The notes below the pieces were generated by a model. It was not told the origin of the DNA. It ran no database searches and saw nothing but the letters and a program-made list of their open reading frames with translations. From Shinella granuli (GTDB lineage: Bacteria; Pseudomonadota; Alphaproteobacteria; Rhizobiales; Rhizobiaceae), in NCBI RefSeq assembly GCF_004341885.1, contig NZ_SLVX01000007.1:186001-250000 (forward strand): a stretch of 64,000 bases of DNA, written 5' to 3'. The position numbers and the translations under genes are program-made. Positions 55,265 through 64,000 of this stretch are shown here, one piece after another. The first letter of the stretch is position 1, and every line of letters starts with the position of its first letter.

Positions 55265-56014
55265 ATGAAGATCCTGGTCCCTGTAAAGCGGGTCGTAGAC
55301 TACAACGTTAAGATCCGCGTGAAGGCGGACGGCTCGGGCGTCGAGCTTGCCAACGTGAAGATGTCGATGAACCCGTTCGACGAAATCTCCGTGGAAGAGG
55401 CGCTGCGCCTGAAGGAAGCCGGCAAGGCCGAGGAGGTCGTCGTCGTCTCCATCGGTCCTGCGAAGGCCGAAGAGACGCTGCGCACCGCGCTCGCCATGGG
55501 CGCCGACCGCGCCGTGCTGGTCGAGACGGACGATGCCGTCGAGCCGCTCGCCGTCGCCAAGATCCTCAAGGGCGTCACCGAGGCCGAACAGCCCGGCCTC
55601 GTCATCGTCGGCAAGCAGGCGATCGACGACGACAGCAACCAGACCGGCCAGATGCTGTCGGCCCTGCTCGGCTGGGCGCAGGCGACCTTCGCCTCCAAGG
55701 TCGAGATCGGTAACGGCTCGGCCCAGGTCACCCGCGAAGTCGACGGCGGTCTCCAGACGATCGACGTGAAGCTTCCGGCCGTCGTCACGACCGATCTTCG
55801 CCTCAACGAACCGCGCTATGCCTCGCTGCCGAACATCATGAAGGCGAAGAAGAAGCCGCTCGACAAGAAGACGCCGGCCGACTTCGGCGTCGATACCGCC
55901 CCGCGCCTGAAAGTGCTGAAGACCGAGGAGCCGTCCGGCCGCAAGGCTGGCGTCAAGGTCAAGTCGGTCGCCGAGCTGGTCGAGAAGCTCAAGACCGAAG
56001 CCGGCGTGCTCTGA
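55265..56014 (+). CDS. etfB: Electron transfer flavoprotein beta subunit
   Basis: A 249-aa beta subunit, AMP-binding, of the electron transfer flavoprotein that carries electrons from acyl-CoA dehydrogenases to the quinone pool through ETF-QO. Seen: [18 protein letters not shown] start, [16 protein letters not shown] near 37, and the family signature [24 protein letters not shown] near 116-140 (parts [22 protein letters not shown]). The Shine-Dalgarno is AAGGAAGGA. etfA follows 23 bases later. Confidence 0.95.
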   Translation: MKILVPVKRVVDYNVKIRVKADGSGVELANVKMSMNPFDEISVEEALRLKEAGKAEEVVVVSIGPAKAEETLRTALAMGADRAVLVETDDAVEPLAVAKILKGVTEAEQPGLVIVGKQAIDDDSNQTGQMLSALLGWAQATFASKVEIGNGSAQVTREVDGGLQTIDVKLPAVVTTDLRLNEPRYASLPNIMKAKKKPLDKKTPADFGVDTAPRLKVLKTEEPSGRKAGVKVKSVAELVEKLKTEAGVL

Positions 56015-56037
56015 GAACGGAAAGGGAGAACTAAACC

Positions 56038-56967
56038 ATGGCCATTCTTCTTCTGGCAGATCACGACAACGCCCACCTTTCCGACCAGACGGCAAAAGCG
56101 CTGACGGCGGCATCGAAGATCGGTTCCGACGTGCATGTGCTCGTCGCCGGCAGCAATGCCAAGGCTGCGGCCGAACAGGCGGCAAAGCTGTCGGGCGTAT
56201 CCAAGGTGCTCGTCGCCGACGACGCCAGCCTTGCCAACAACCTTGCCGAGCCGCTGGCCGCCCTCATCGTCTCGCTTTCGGGCAACTACGATGCGATCGT
56301 CTCGGCTGCGACGTCGGTCGGCAAGAACGTGCTGCCGCGCGTCGCCGCCCTTCTCGACGTGGCGCAGGTCTCGGAAATCGTCGAGGTCGTCAGCCCTGAC
56401 ACGTTCAAGCGTCCGATCTATGCCGGCAATGCCATCCAGACGGTCCAGTCCACCGACGCCAGGAAGGTGATCACCGTGCGCACGGCCTCCTTCGCCGCTG
56501 CCCCCGAAGGCGGCAGCGCCTCGGTGGAGACCGTTCCGGCCGCTGCCGATCCGGGCCTCTCGACCCACGTCCAGGACGCGCTGTCGTCCTCCGATCGTCC
56601 GGAGCTGACGTCCGCGAAGATCATCATCTCGGGCGGCCGTGCGCTCGGCTCGTCGGAGAAGTTCCAGGAAGTCATCCTTCCGGTTGCCGACAAGCTGGGG
56701 GCGGCTGTCGGCGCAAGCCGCGCTGCCGTCGATGCGGGCTACGCGCCGAACGACTGGCAGGTCGGGCAGACGGGCAAGGTCGTCGCCCCGCAGCTCTACA
56801 TCGCCTGCGGCATCTCGGGCGCGATCCAGCACCTTGCCGGCATGAAGGACTCGAAGGTGATCGTCGCGATCAACAAGGACGAGGAGGCGCCGATCTTCCA
56901 GGTCGCAGACTACGGCCTCGTCGCAGACCTCTTCGAGGCCCTCCCGGAACTCGAAAAGGCGCTTTGA
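56038..56967 (+). CDS. etfA: Electron transfer flavoprotein alpha subunit
   Basis: A 309-aa alpha subunit that binds FAD. Seen: [20 protein letters not shown] start, the FAD-binding C-terminal domain with [14 protein letters not shown] near 199 and the signature [19 protein letters not shown] near 260-280. It pairs with etfB and follows it by 23 bases. A strong terminator comes 68 bases after the stop. Confidence 0.95.
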   Translation: MAILLLADHDNAHLSDQTAKALTAASKIGSDVHVLVAGSNAKAAAEQAAKLSGVSKVLVADDASLANNLAEPLAALIVSLSGNYDAIVSAATSVGKNVLPRVAALLDVAQVSEIVEVVSPDTFKRPIYAGNAIQTVQSTDARKVITVRTASFAAAPEGGSASVETVPAAADPGLSTHVQDALSSSDRPELTSAKIIISGGRALGSSEKFQEVILPVADKLGAAVGASRAAVDAGYAPNDWQVGQTGKVVAPQLYIACGISGAIQHLAGMKDSKVIVAINKDEEAPIFQVADYGLVADLFEALPELEKAL

Positions 56968-57035
56968 GCCGGCTTCGGCCTGGTTTTTGCGACGATGATT
57001 TCACTGGAAAAATGCGTCGCGGCGCTTTATCACTT

Positions 57036-57067
57036 CACCGGGCCGGCTCGACCGGCCCGGTGTTTTT
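57036..57067 (+). terminator. Intrinsic terminator of etfBA
   Basis: A perfect 11-bp stem (CACCGGGCCGG / CCGGCCCGGTG) with the loop CTCGA is followed by five T residues. It separates etfBA from the 3-hydroxybutyryl-CoA dehydrogenase gene, which therefore needs its own promoter or readthrough. Confidence 0.92.
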
Positions 57068-57114
57068 CTGCCTGCGCGTAGGGGCGCAGACGCTGTGATG
57101 GGGCGATTGGCGCT

Positions 57115-57987
57115 ATGATCAAGAACGTCGGTATTGTCGGTGCGGGCCAGATGGGATGCGGGATCGCGCACGTCTCTGCCATGGCCGGATACAAGGTCCA
57201 TATCTACGACCTGTCGCCGGAGCGCATCGAGACCGGGCTCGCCACGATCAACGGCAACCTCGCCCGCCAGGTTTCCTCCGGCAAGATGACCGACGAGGAG
57301 CGCAAGAGCGCGCTCGCCCTGATCAAGGGCTCCGCCGACATCAACGACCTCTCCGACGCCGATCTCGTCATCGAGGCGGCGACCGAGGACGAGACCGTCA
57401 AGCGCAAGATCTACGGCCAGGTCTGTTCCGTGCTGAAGCCGGAAGCGATCCTTGCGACCAACACGTCCTCGCTGTCGATCACGCGGCTTGCCTCCGCAAC
57501 CGACCGGCCGGAGCGCTTCATGGGCATCCACTTCATGAACCCGGTCCCGGTCATGAAGCTGGTCGAGCTCGTGCGCGGCATCGCGACCGAGGAAGGCACG
57601 TTCGCCGCCGCCAAGGAATTCGTCGCCAAGCTCGACAAGACGATCACCGTCGCGGAGGATTTCCCGGCCTTCATCGTCAACCGCATCCTGCTGCCGATGA
57701 TCAACGAGGCGATCTACACGCTCTATGAGGGCGTCGGCTCGGTGGAGGCCATCGATACCGCCATGAAGCTCGGCGCCAACCATCCGATGGGCCCGCTGCA
57801 GCTCGCCGATTTCATCGGCCTCGATACCTGCCTGTCGATCATGCAGGTCCTGCATGACGGGCTCGCCGACTCGAAATATCGTCCGTGCCCGCTGCTGGTG
57901 AAGTATGTCGAGGCCGGCTGGCTCGGCCGCAAGTCCGGCCGCGGCTTCTACGATTATCGCGGCGACGTCCCGGTCCCGACACGCTGA
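57115..57987 (+). CDS. 3-hydroxybutyryl-CoA dehydrogenase
   Basis: A 290-aa short-chain L-3-hydroxyacyl-CoA dehydrogenase (Hbd/PaaH type) acting in beta-oxidation, butyrate or poly-hydroxybutyrate-related metabolism. Seen: NAD-binding GAGQMGCGIAHV (9-20), LVIEAATEDE near 84, GIHFMNPVPVMKLVELV with the catalytic His near 139, and the C-terminal KSGRGFYDY. It lies next to etfBA in a fitting redox context but beyond their terminator. Confidence 0.93.
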   Translation: MIKNVGIVGAGQMGCGIAHVSAMAGYKVHIYDLSPERIETGLATINGNLARQVSSGKMTDEERKSALALIKGSADINDLSDADLVIEAATEDETVKRKIYGQVCSVLKPEAILATNTSSLSITRLASATDRPERFMGIHFMNPVPVMKLVELVRGIATEEGTFAAAKEFVAKLDKTITVAEDFPAFIVNRILLPMINEAIYTLYEGVGSVEAIDTAMKLGANHPMGPLQLADFIGLDTCLSIMQVLHDGLADSKYRPCPLLVKYVEAGWLGRKSGRGFYDYRGDVPVPTR

Positions 57988-58033
57988 GCAGCGGGACATT
58001 CCCCGAGCCCGGCCTTTCAGGGAAAAATGTTTC

Positions 58034-58058
58034 GCCTGCCGCAGGCGCCGCGGCAGGC
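58034..58058. other. Hairpin between the dehydrogenase and cysP
   Basis: GCCTGCCG at 58034-58041 pairs with CGGCAGGC at 58051-58058 across 9 bases. There is no T-run. It may be a weak or Rho-dependent stop after the dehydrogenase gene. No convincing promoter for cysP is visible in the remaining 70 bases. Confidence 0.4.
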
Positions 58059-58128
58059 CATGCCTCGGATCGAGGCCGGCCGGTCGCTATTGTCTGCCCG
58101 AATTCAGGTTCCATTCGGGGTTTTTCAG

Positions 58129-59112
58129 ATGAAACGTTTGCTCCTTCTCGGCGTGGCTCTCCTCGGCCTCGCCGCTCCGTTCTCCGCGCAGGCCGCCGAC
58201 AAGCTGCTCAATGCCTCCTATGACGTGGCGCGCGAGCTTTTCGCCGCCGAGAACGAGGCCTTCGTGAAGGCGCATCCGGGCGTCACCGTCGACCAGTCGC
58301 ATGGCGGCACCTCCAAGCAGGCGCGCGCCATCGTCGAGGGCCTCGAGGCCGACGTGGTCACCTTCAACCAGGTGACGGACATCGACTTCCTCGTGAAGAA
58401 CGGCTTCGTTGCGGAAGACTGGCAGCAGAAGTTCCCGAACGGCGCCTCGCCCTTCTACTCCTTCCCGTCCTTCCTCGTTCGCGCCGGCAATCCGAAGAAC
58501 ATCAAGGACTGGTCCGACCTTGCCCGTGACGACGTGAAGGTCATCTTCCCGAACCCGAAGACCTCGGGCAACGCGCGCTACACCTATCTCGCCGCGACCG
58601 CCTATGCCAAGGAGGCGTTCGACAACGACCCGGTCAAGGTCGAGGCATTCGTCACCAAGATCTTCGACAACGTGCCGGTCTTCGACACGGGCGGGCGCGC
58701 GGCGACGACGACCTTCGTCGAGCGCGAGATCGGCGATGTCATCATCACCTTCGAGGCGGAGACCAAGTCGATCGCCAAGCAGTATGGCGAGGACAAGTTC
58801 GAGAACATCGTGCCCTCCGTCTCGCTGCTCGCCGAATTCCCGGTCGCCATCGTCGACAAGGTGGCCGACGCCAAGGGCAGCCGGGATCTTGCAAAGTCCT
58901 ATCTCGACTTCCTCTATGCGCCGGAAGGCCAGAAGATCGCCGCCGAATTCGGCCACCGCGTCCTTGACGAGACGGTCGCCGCCGAGTTCAAGGACCAGTT
59001 CCCGCAGATCCGCCTCGTGAATGTCGACGATGTCTTCGGCGGCTGGAAGAAGATCTCCGAGGAGCACTTCGCCGAAGGCGGCACGCTGGACAAGATCTAC
59101 GGCAGCCGCTGA
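58129..59112 (+). CDS. cysP: Sulfate-binding periplasmic protein
   Basis: A 327-aa solute-binding protein of the sulfate/thiosulfate ABC importer. The signal peptide is at about 1-21 (PFSAQAADK). Family motifs: LLNASYDVARELF near 22, DQSHGGTSKQARAIVEGL near 58, NPKTSGNARYTYLAA near 142 and FVEREIGDVIITFEAE near 200. ATG 58129 was chosen because it starts the signal peptide. It could equally be called sbp. A hairpin separates it from cysT, a common way to keep binding-protein mRNA more abundant. Confidence 0.93.
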   Translation: MKRLLLLGVALLGLAAPFSAQAADKLLNASYDVARELFAAENEAFVKAHPGVTVDQSHGGTSKQARAIVEGLEADVVTFNQVTDIDFLVKNGFVAEDWQQKFPNGASPFYSFPSFLVRAGNPKNIKDWSDLARDDVKVIFPNPKTSGNARYTYLAATAYAKEAFDNDPVKVEAFVTKIFDNVPVFDTGGRAATTTFVEREIGDVIITFEAETKSIAKQYGEDKFENIVPSVSLLAEFPVAIVDKVADAKGSRDLAKSYLDFLYAPEGQKIAAEFGHRVLDETVAAEFKDQFPQIRLVNVDDVFGGWKKISEEHFAEGGTLDKIYGSR

Positions 59113-59132
59113 TCCATCGACCTTCGATTTAT

Positions 59133-59164
59133 CGCAACCGGCGGCCGCAAGTCCGCCGGTTGTG
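59133..59164. other. Intercistronic hairpin between cysP and cysT
   Basis: A 10-bp perfect stem (CAACCGGCGG / CCGCCGGTTG, 59135-59144 and 59153-59162), extendable by two more pairs, with an 8-base loop. No T-run follows. It is probably a 3' stabiliser of cysP mRNA, a pattern known for ABC importer operons. Confidence 0.6.
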
Positions 59165-59245
59165 GCATGAAAGGTGTCCGCGCGGTTCCCGGCGGAAACA
59201 GCGTTTCACGCTTTTCATGACATTGCCTGAGAAAGGAAGCGCCTC

Positions 59246-60067
59246 TTGAGACGGCGTGTACTGCCCGGATTGCCGCTCGCACTCGGCATCACCCTCGTCT
59301 ATGTGGCGATCATCGTCGTGCTGCCGCTGGCCGCGCTCGTCTTCAAGGCGGCGAGCCTCGGGCCGGAGGATTACTGGCGCATCGTCTCGTCGGACCGCGC
59401 CGTCGCCAGTTACCGCGTCACGGTGCTCTGCGCGCTGGCGGCCACCGCGTTCAATCTCGTCTTCGGCCTGTCGCTCGCCTGGGTTCTGGTGCGCTACCGC
59501 TTTCCCGGCCGCCGGCTGGTCGATGCGCTTGTCGATCTGCCCTTCGCGCTGCCGACGGCCGTCGCGGGCATCGCGCTCACCACGCTTTTCGCCACCAACG
59601 GCTGGTTCGGCGGGCCGCTTTCGCTTCTCGGCATCAAGGTCGCCTATACGCCGCTCGGCATCATGGTCGCCATGAGCTTCACCAGCATCCCCTTCATCGT
59701 GCGCACGGTGCAGCCGGTGCTGGAGGAGCTGGATCCGGCGCTGGAAGAGGCGGGGCAGACGCTGGGGGCGAGCGACCTGTCGATCTTCACCGGCGTCATC
59801 CTGCCGCTCCTGGCGCCAGCGCTTCTGGCCGGTGTCTCGCTCTCCTTCGCCCGCAGCCTCGGCGAGTTCGGCGCCATCATCTTCATCGCAGGCAACCAGC
59901 CGTTCTCCACGGAGATCACGGCGCTGCTCGCCTTCATCCGGCTGGAGGAATACGACTACCCGGCCTCCGCCGCGATCGCCTCCGTCATGCTGCTGACGGC
60001 CTTCGTCATGCTGGCGGTCACCAATCTCATGCAGGCCCGGGCCCTGCGCTACACGGCAAGGGGCTGA
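59246..60067 (+). CDS. cysT: Sulfate ABC transporter permease CysT
   Basis: A 273-aa inner-membrane permease (also called CysU). About six helices are visible; the EAA loop EEAGQTLGASDLSIFTGVILP contacts the ATPase near 170-190 (EEAGQTLGAS shown), and SLGEFGAIIFIAGN is typical of the sulfate group. The start is TTG at 59246, supported by AAGGA 9 bases upstream; no ATG fits the family N-terminus. cysW follows after 2 bases. Confidence 0.92.
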   Translation: MRRRVLPGLPLALGITLVYVAIIVVLPLAALVFKAASLGPEDYWRIVSSDRAVASYRVTVLCALAATAFNLVFGLSLAWVLVRYRFPGRRLVDALVDLPFALPTAVAGIALTTLFATNGWFGGPLSLLGIKVAYTPLGIMVAMSFTSIPFIVRTVQPVLEELDPALEEAGQTLGASDLSIFTGVILPLLAPALLAGVSLSFARSLGEFGAIIFIAGNQPFSTEITALLAFIRLEEYDYPASAAIASVMLLTAFVMLAVTNLMQARALRYTARG

Positions 60068-60069
60068 GC

Positions 60070-60966
60070 ATGGCGCATCCTGGAAAGGGCAAGCCGCCCC
60101 GCGTCGGCGACAATCCGGTCTTCCGCCGCACGCTTCTCGCCTTCGTGCTCGTGCTGGTCGCGCTGATGATCGTCGCGCCGCTCGTCGTCATCGCCGTCGA
60201 GGCCTTCTCGCGGGGCGTCGGCTATTTTGCCGCCTCGATCGCCGATCCGGATACGCGGCACGCGATCCTGCTGACGGTCGTCACGGCGCTGATCGCGGTG
60301 CCGGTCAACACGGCCTTCGGCGTTGCGGCGGCCTGGGCCATCACCAAGCACGATTTCCGGGGCAAGCGGCTGCTCACCGTCGTCATCGAGCTGCCGTTCT
60401 CCGTGTCGCCCATCGTGGCGGGCGTCTCCTATCTCTTCGTCTACGGCCTGCAGGGCCTGTTCGGCCCGGCGCTGCAATCGGCGGAGATCAAGATCCTCTT
60501 CGCGCTGCCGGGCATCGTGCTGGCCAGCATGTTCGTGACGGCGCCCTTCGTGGCGCGCGAACTGATCCCGCTGATGCAGGCGCAGGGGCGCGATCTGGAG
60601 GAGGCGGCGACGTCGCTGGGGGCGAGCGGCTGGCGCACCTTCGTCTCCGTCACGTTGCCGAACATCAAGTGGGCGCTGCTCTACGGCGTCGTGCTCTGCA
60701 ATTCGCGCGTGATGGGCGAGTTCGGTGCCGTCTCCGTCGTCTCGGGCAATATCCGCGGTCAGACGAACACGCTGCCGCTGCATATCGAGCTGCTCTACCA
60801 CGACTACAACGCGGCCGGCTCCTTTGCCGCCGCATCCATCCTCGCCGGCCTTGCCATCGTCACGCTCATCGCCAAGGTGGCGCTGGAGCGGCAGGGCGCG
60901 GGCCGCGTCCAGCGCCCCTCTCAACTGGCCGGCGCCGACAGCATCACTCCGGAGGTAAAGCCGTGA
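60070..60966 (+). CDS. cysW: Sulfate ABC transporter permease CysW
   Basis: A 298-aa second permease of the sulfate importer. Seen: ITKHDFRGKRLLTVVIELPFSVSPIVAGV near 95 (parts FRGKRLL, LPFSVSPIVAG), the EAA loop EEAATSLGASGWRTF near 177, and SRVMGEFGAVSVVSGNIRGQTNT near 218, a CysW hallmark. It ends in GTGA overlapping the cysA start by four bases. Confidence 0.93.
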   Translation: MAHPGKGKPPRVGDNPVFRRTLLAFVLVLVALMIVAPLVVIAVEAFSRGVGYFAASIADPDTRHAILLTVVTALIAVPVNTAFGVAAAWAITKHDFRGKRLLTVVIELPFSVSPIVAGVSYLFVYGLQGLFGPALQSAEIKILFALPGIVLASMFVTAPFVARELIPLMQAQGRDLEEAATSLGASGWRTFVSVTLPNIKWALLYGVVLCNSRVMGEFGAVSVVSGNIRGQTNTLPLHIELLYHDYNAAGSFAAASILAGLAIVTLIAKVALERQGAGRVQRPSQLAGADSITPEVKP

Positions 60967-61985
60967 AGATCCGCCTCGACAATGTGGTCAAGGAGTTCCA
61001 GACCTTTCGCGCCGTGCACGGCGTGTCGCTCGATATCGAAAGCGGCGAGCTGGTCGCGCTGCTCGGCCCGTCCGGCTCCGGCAAGACGACGATCCTGCGC
61101 ATGGTCGCCGGCCTCGAATATGCCGATGGCGGCGCGATCTATTTCGGCGAGGAGAATGCGACCGACATTCCGGTGCGCGAGCGCGGCGTCGGTTTCGTCT
61201 TCCAGCACTATGCCCTCTTCCCGCACATGACCGTCGGCGAGAACATCGCCTTCGGCATGAAGGTCTCCAAGGTCAGGCGTTCGCCCGAGGCGATCACCAG
61301 ACGTGTTGCCGAACTGCTCGATCTCGTGCAGCTCGGCGGCCTCAAGGACCGCTTTCCCGGCCAGATCTCCGGCGGCCAGCGCCAGCGCGTGGCGCTCGCC
61401 CGGGCGCTCGCCGTCGATCCGCGCGTGCTGCTGCTCGACGAGCCTTTCGGCGCGCTCGACGCCAATGTGCGGCGGGACCTGCGCCGCTGGCTTCGGAAAA
61501 TTCATGACGAACTGGGCATCACCACGCTCTTCGTCACGCACGACCAGGAGGAGGCGCTGGACCTTGCCGACCGGGTCGTCATCCTGAACAAGGGCAAGAT
61601 CGTGCAGGAGGGCACGCCCGAGGCGGTGTGCCGCAATCCGGCCGATGCCTTCGTGATGAACTTCCTCGGCGATGCGAACCGGCTTGATGCCGATATCCGC
61701 GGTGGCAAGGCCTATGTCGGCGACGTGGCCTTCGAGGCGGGCGGCGTGGCGGATGGCAGCGGCCAGATCCTGTTCCGCCCGGCCGACGTCACCTGGCGCG
61801 AGGACGGGCACGGCATCGCCGCGAGGATCGTGCGGGTCATCGACCGGCCGGATTCGCGCCGCGTGCTGGCGCTGACGGGCAGCGGCCAGCCGGTCGAGTT
61901 CGACACGGCGCCGGAATTCCCCCACCGCAAGGGCGAAGCGGGGTTCCTCGACATCCGACGGCCGCGCGCCTATTCGGCGGCGTAA
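60963..61985 (+). CDS. cysA: Sulfate ABC transporter ATPase CysA
   Basis: A 340-aa ATPase of the sulfate importer. Walker A GPSGSGKTT (35-43), signature ISGGQRQRVALARAL near 135, Walker B VLLLDEPFGALD near 158, switch His in FVTHDQEEAL near 192, and a C-terminal regulatory TOBE-like domain (about 240-340). GTG start at 60963 after GGAGG. It is convergent with tlpA; a palindromic repeat fills the gap. Confidence 0.94.
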   Translation: MKIRLDNVVKEFQTFRAVHGVSLDIESGELVALLGPSGSGKTTILRMVAGLEYADGGAIYFGEENATDIPVRERGVGFVFQHYALFPHMTVGENIAFGMKVSKVRRSPEAITRRVAELLDLVQLGGLKDRFPGQISGGQRQRVALARALAVDPRVLLLDEPFGALDANVRRDLRRWLRKIHDELGITTLFVTHDQEEALDLADRVVILNKGKIVQEGTPEAVCRNPADAFVMNFLGDANRLDADIRGGKAYVGDVAFEAGGVADGSGQILFRPADVTWREDGHGIAARIVRVIDRPDSRRVLALTGSGQPVEFDTAPEFPHRKGEAGFLDIRRPRAYSAA

Positions 61986-62024
61986 CCCCCTTCTGCAATG
62001 CCGGCCATCTCCCTCTCAAGGGGG
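61986..62024. repeat. Palindromic intergenic repeat (CCCCCTT type)
   Basis: CCCCCTT at 61986-61992 pairs with AAGGGGG at 62018-62024 across a 25-base loop reading through GCCGGCCATCTCCC. I recall this kind of sequence as a very common intergenic element in rhizobia. It sits between the convergent cysA and tlpA genes and may act as a bidirectional stop. Confidence 0.65.
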
Positions 62025-62044
62025 AATCGACAAGAGGCCCGCGC

Positions 62045-62719
62045 TTAAGTTCCCGGCGCCGCCAGCGCGGCGTTGATCAGCGCCTTGGCGTCGTCGCTGT
62101 CCCAGGCGGCGGGGCCGTTCATGGCCGAGATCAGGCAGCCCTTGTCGTCCATCAGCAGGGTGACGGGCAGGCCGAAGGCGAGGCCCTCCTTCTTCAGCGT
62201 GTTGAAGACGCCCATCGAGGCATCGCGGTAGTAGCCGAGTTCGTTGACGCCCGTCTCGGTGAGGAAGGCCTTCGGCTTCTCGTCGTCGCCGGTGTCGATG
62301 TTGATCGCCACGACCTCGAACCTGTCGCTGCCGAGCTCCTTTTCGAGCGCGTTGAGCGCCGGCATTTCCTCGCGGCAGGGCACGCACCAGGTGGCCCAGA
62401 GGTTGACGAGCAGCGTCTTGCCGGAAAAATCGGCGATCGTCTTCTTCTTGCCGTCGGGGCCGTCGAAGACGAGATCGGGCAGCGGGCGGTGCTCGTCCAC
62501 CGTGCGCATGGCGGCGACCTGGCCCCTGGAAAAGGGCGTCAGGGCCTCGGCCTTCGCCGCGGCGGCCGCGCAGGCGGCGGGATCGGCGGAAGCGACCGCG
62601 CCATTGCCAGACAGGCTTTCCTTCACGTATATCGCAGCACCACCGGCGAGAAGTCCGGCGAGCCCGGCAATGGCGATGAGCTTTCCTGCCGGCAGGCCGA
62701 GTTTCTTCTTCACTGTCAT
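62045..62719 (-). CDS. tlpA: TlpA-like thioredoxin, membrane anchored
   Basis: A 224-aa periplasmic-facing thioredoxin-fold protein. An N-terminal anchor (about 12-32, [20 protein letters not shown]) is followed by a region with one extra Cys (C50), then the thioredoxin domain (80-222) with the active site W111-C112-V-P-C115 ([12 protein letters not shown]). In Bradyrhizobium TlpA reduces partners for cytochrome oxidase assembly. Start 62719 was chosen for GGAG upstream. Its start lies only 22 bases from the divergent argH start. Confidence 0.87.
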   Translation of the reverse strand: MTVKKKLGLPAGKLIAIAGLAGLLAGGAAIYVKESLSGNGAVASADPAACAAAAAKAEALTPFSRGQVAAMRTVDEHRPLPDLVFDGPDGKKKTIADFSGKTLLVNLWATWCVPCREEMPALNALEKELGSDRFEVVAINIDTGDDEKPKAFLTETGVNELGYYRDASMGVFNTLKKEGLAFGLPVTLLMDDKGCLISAMNGPAAWDSDDAKALINAALAAPGT

Positions 62720-62741
62720 TTCATTCTCCAGGACGGGACCC

Positions 62742-64000
62742 ATGGCTGACGGCACTTCCGAGACGAAATCCTCGAACCAGATGTGGGGCGGCCGTTTCGC
62801 CTCGGGACCGGATGCGATCATGGAGGAGATAAATGCCTCCATCGGCTTCGACAAGAAGCTTTATGCCCAGGACATCCGCGGCTCAAAGGCGCATGCCGAG
62901 ATGCTCGCCCATCAGGGCATTATTTCGGCGGACGATAAGGAAAAGATCGTTCACGGTCTCGACACGATCCTGTCGGAGATCGAAAGCGGCAGTTTCGAGT
63001 TCTCCCGCCGGCTGGAAGACATCCACATGAATGTCGAGGCGCGGCTGGCGACGCTGATCGGCCCCGCGGCCGGCCGCCTGCACACCGCCCGCTCGCGCAA
63101 CGACCAGGTGGCGCTCGACTTCCGCCTCTGGGTGAAGGAAGAGCTGCAGAAGACGGAGACGGCGCTGGCGGGTCTCATCGCGGCCTTCCTCGATCGTGCC
63201 GAGGAGCACGCCGAGACCGTCATGCCGGGCTTCACCCACCTGCAGACCGCTCAGCCGGTGACCTTCGGCCACCATTGCATGGCCTATGTCGAGATGTTCG
63301 GCCGCGACCGCCAGCGCGTGCGCCACGCCATCGAGCATCTAGACGAAAGCCCGATCGGTGCCGCCGCGCTCGCCGGCACGGGCTACAATATCGACCGGCA
63401 CATGACGGCGAAGGCGCTCGGCTTCCGCGAGCCGACCCGCAACTCCATCGATACCGTGTCGGACCGCGATTTCGCCCTCGAATTCCTGTCGATCGCCGCG
63501 ATCGCCGGCGTTCACCTGTCGCGCCTTGCCGAGGAGATCGTCATCTGGTCGACGCCGCAATTCGGCTTCATCCGCCTGTCGGATGCCTTCTCCACAGGCT
63601 CCTCCATCATGCCGCAGAAGAAGAACCCGGATGCCGCCGAGCTTGTGCGCGCCAAGACCGGCCGCATAAACGGCTCGCTGATCGCGCTCCTGACGGTCAT
63701 GAAAGGCCTGCCGCTCGCCTATTCCAAGGACATGCAGGAAGACAAGGAACAGGTCTTCGACGCGGCCGAGAGCATCGAGCTGGCGATTGCCGCGATGACC
63801 GGCATGGTGCGTGACATGACGATCCGCACCGACAGGATGAAGGCGGCGGCCGGGTCCGGCTATTCCACCGCCACCGACCTTGCCGACTGGCTGGTGCGCG
63901 AGGCGGGGCTTCCCTTCCGCGACGCCCACCATGTGACGGGCCGCGCCGTGGCGCTGGCCGAGAGCAAGGGCTGCGACCTCGCCGACCTGTCACTTGAGGA
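62742..64000 (+). CDS. argH: Argininosuccinate lyase (partial, runs off right edge)
   Basis: The first 419 codons of argininosuccinate lyase, last step of arginine synthesis (argininosuccinate to arginine and fumarate). Seen: MWGGRF near 14, [13 protein letters not shown] near 115, the superfamily signature [12 protein letters not shown] near 285, and [13 protein letters not shown] near 328. The stop is beyond base 64000; the family is about 465 aa. Divergent from tlpA with 22 bases between starts. The Shine-Dalgarno is AGGACGGGA. Confidence 0.95.
   Translation, partial: MADGTSETKSSNQMWGGRFASGPDAIMEEINASIGFDKKLYAQDIRGSKAHAEMLAHQGIISADDKEKIVHGLDTILSEIESGSFEFSRRLEDIHMNVEARLATLIGPAAGRLHTARSRNDQVALDFRLWVKEELQKTETALAGLIAAFLDRAEEHAETVMPGFTHLQTAQPVTFGHHCMAYVEMFGRDRQRVRHAIEHLDESPIGAAALAGTGYNIDRHMTAKALGFREPTRNSIDTVSDRDFALEFLSIAAIAGVHLSRLAEEIVIWSTPQFGFIRLSDAFSTGSSIMPQKKNPDAAELVRAKTGRINGSLIALLTVMKGLPLAYSKDMQEDKEQVFDAAESIELAIAAMTGMVRDMTIRTDRMKAAAGSGYSTATDLADWLVREAGLPFRDAHHVTGRAVALAESKGCDLADLSLE

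Overview
The window is a high-GC stretch of chromosome from an alphaproteobacterium, almost certainly a member of the Rhizobiaceae (the Rhizobium, Agrobacterium, Ensifer and Shinella cluster). The evidence is the F1 operon without F0 genes beside it, the sucA-sucB-lpdA / xerC / priA / atp neighbourhood, an Ala/Lys-rich N-terminal extension on the beta subunit, and several intergenic palindromes of types I recall from rhizobial genomes. The genus cannot be fixed by eye. Most of the window is core genome.

Layout. 0.1-8.7 kb: the 2-oxoglutarate dehydrogenase genes sucA and sucB, then MAPEG, LysE-family, secreted and SDR genes, then lpdA and a DUF2867 gene, all on + and closely spaced. 8.7-15 kb: a TraB/GumN protein and xerC on -, then a RecF/SMC-like ATPase, priA and a small membrane protein on +. 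15.2-20.5 kb: atpHAGDC with a clear terminator. 20.6-24.3 kb: manC, a PrpA-like phosphatase and two exported or membrane-anchored proteins. 24.4-29.2 kb: a LysR regulator divergent from a three-gene oxidoreductase/enolase-superfamily cluster. 29.3-38 kb: ubiG, then a minus-strand group (comF, grxC, a nitrilase-like amidase, DUF1178, DUF3291), an NDUFAF5-like methyltransferase homologue, an orphan Flp pilin pair, mutT, a GNAT protein, argJ and a parvulin. 38.3-45.6 kb: secA, a lipid-linked-sugar flippase with a CelD-like acetyltransferase, and an acyl-CoA synthetase.

45.7-48.3 kb is the only clearly accessory stretch. It holds a BON-domain protein with a possible EcfG stress promoter, a chain of four overlapping or abutting small genes, a further membrane micro-protein, and the C-terminal stub of a tyrosine integrase next to tRNA-Leu(CAA). 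It looks like the worn remnant of an element integrated at the tRNA. This is the best place in the window for undescribed biology.

48.5-64 kb: dsbB, an HNH endonuclease, an AlkA-type glycosylase, gluQ, a YihY membrane protein, an SDR, a HIG1-type small protein, a cobalamin adenosyltransferase and a rhomboid protease. Then come etfBA (promoter overlapped by a LiuR-like palindrome), 3-hydroxybutyryl-CoA dehydrogenase, the sulfate importer cysPTWA, a TlpA-like thioredoxin, and argH running off the right edge.

Non-coding structure is rich. Four dispersed hairpins share a conserved core while their terminal stems differ but still pair within each copy. A two-armed heptamer array occupies the whole leader of atpC. 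There are two further single-copy palindromic repeats and several intrinsic terminators. No CRISPR array, intact IS element or prophage was seen.
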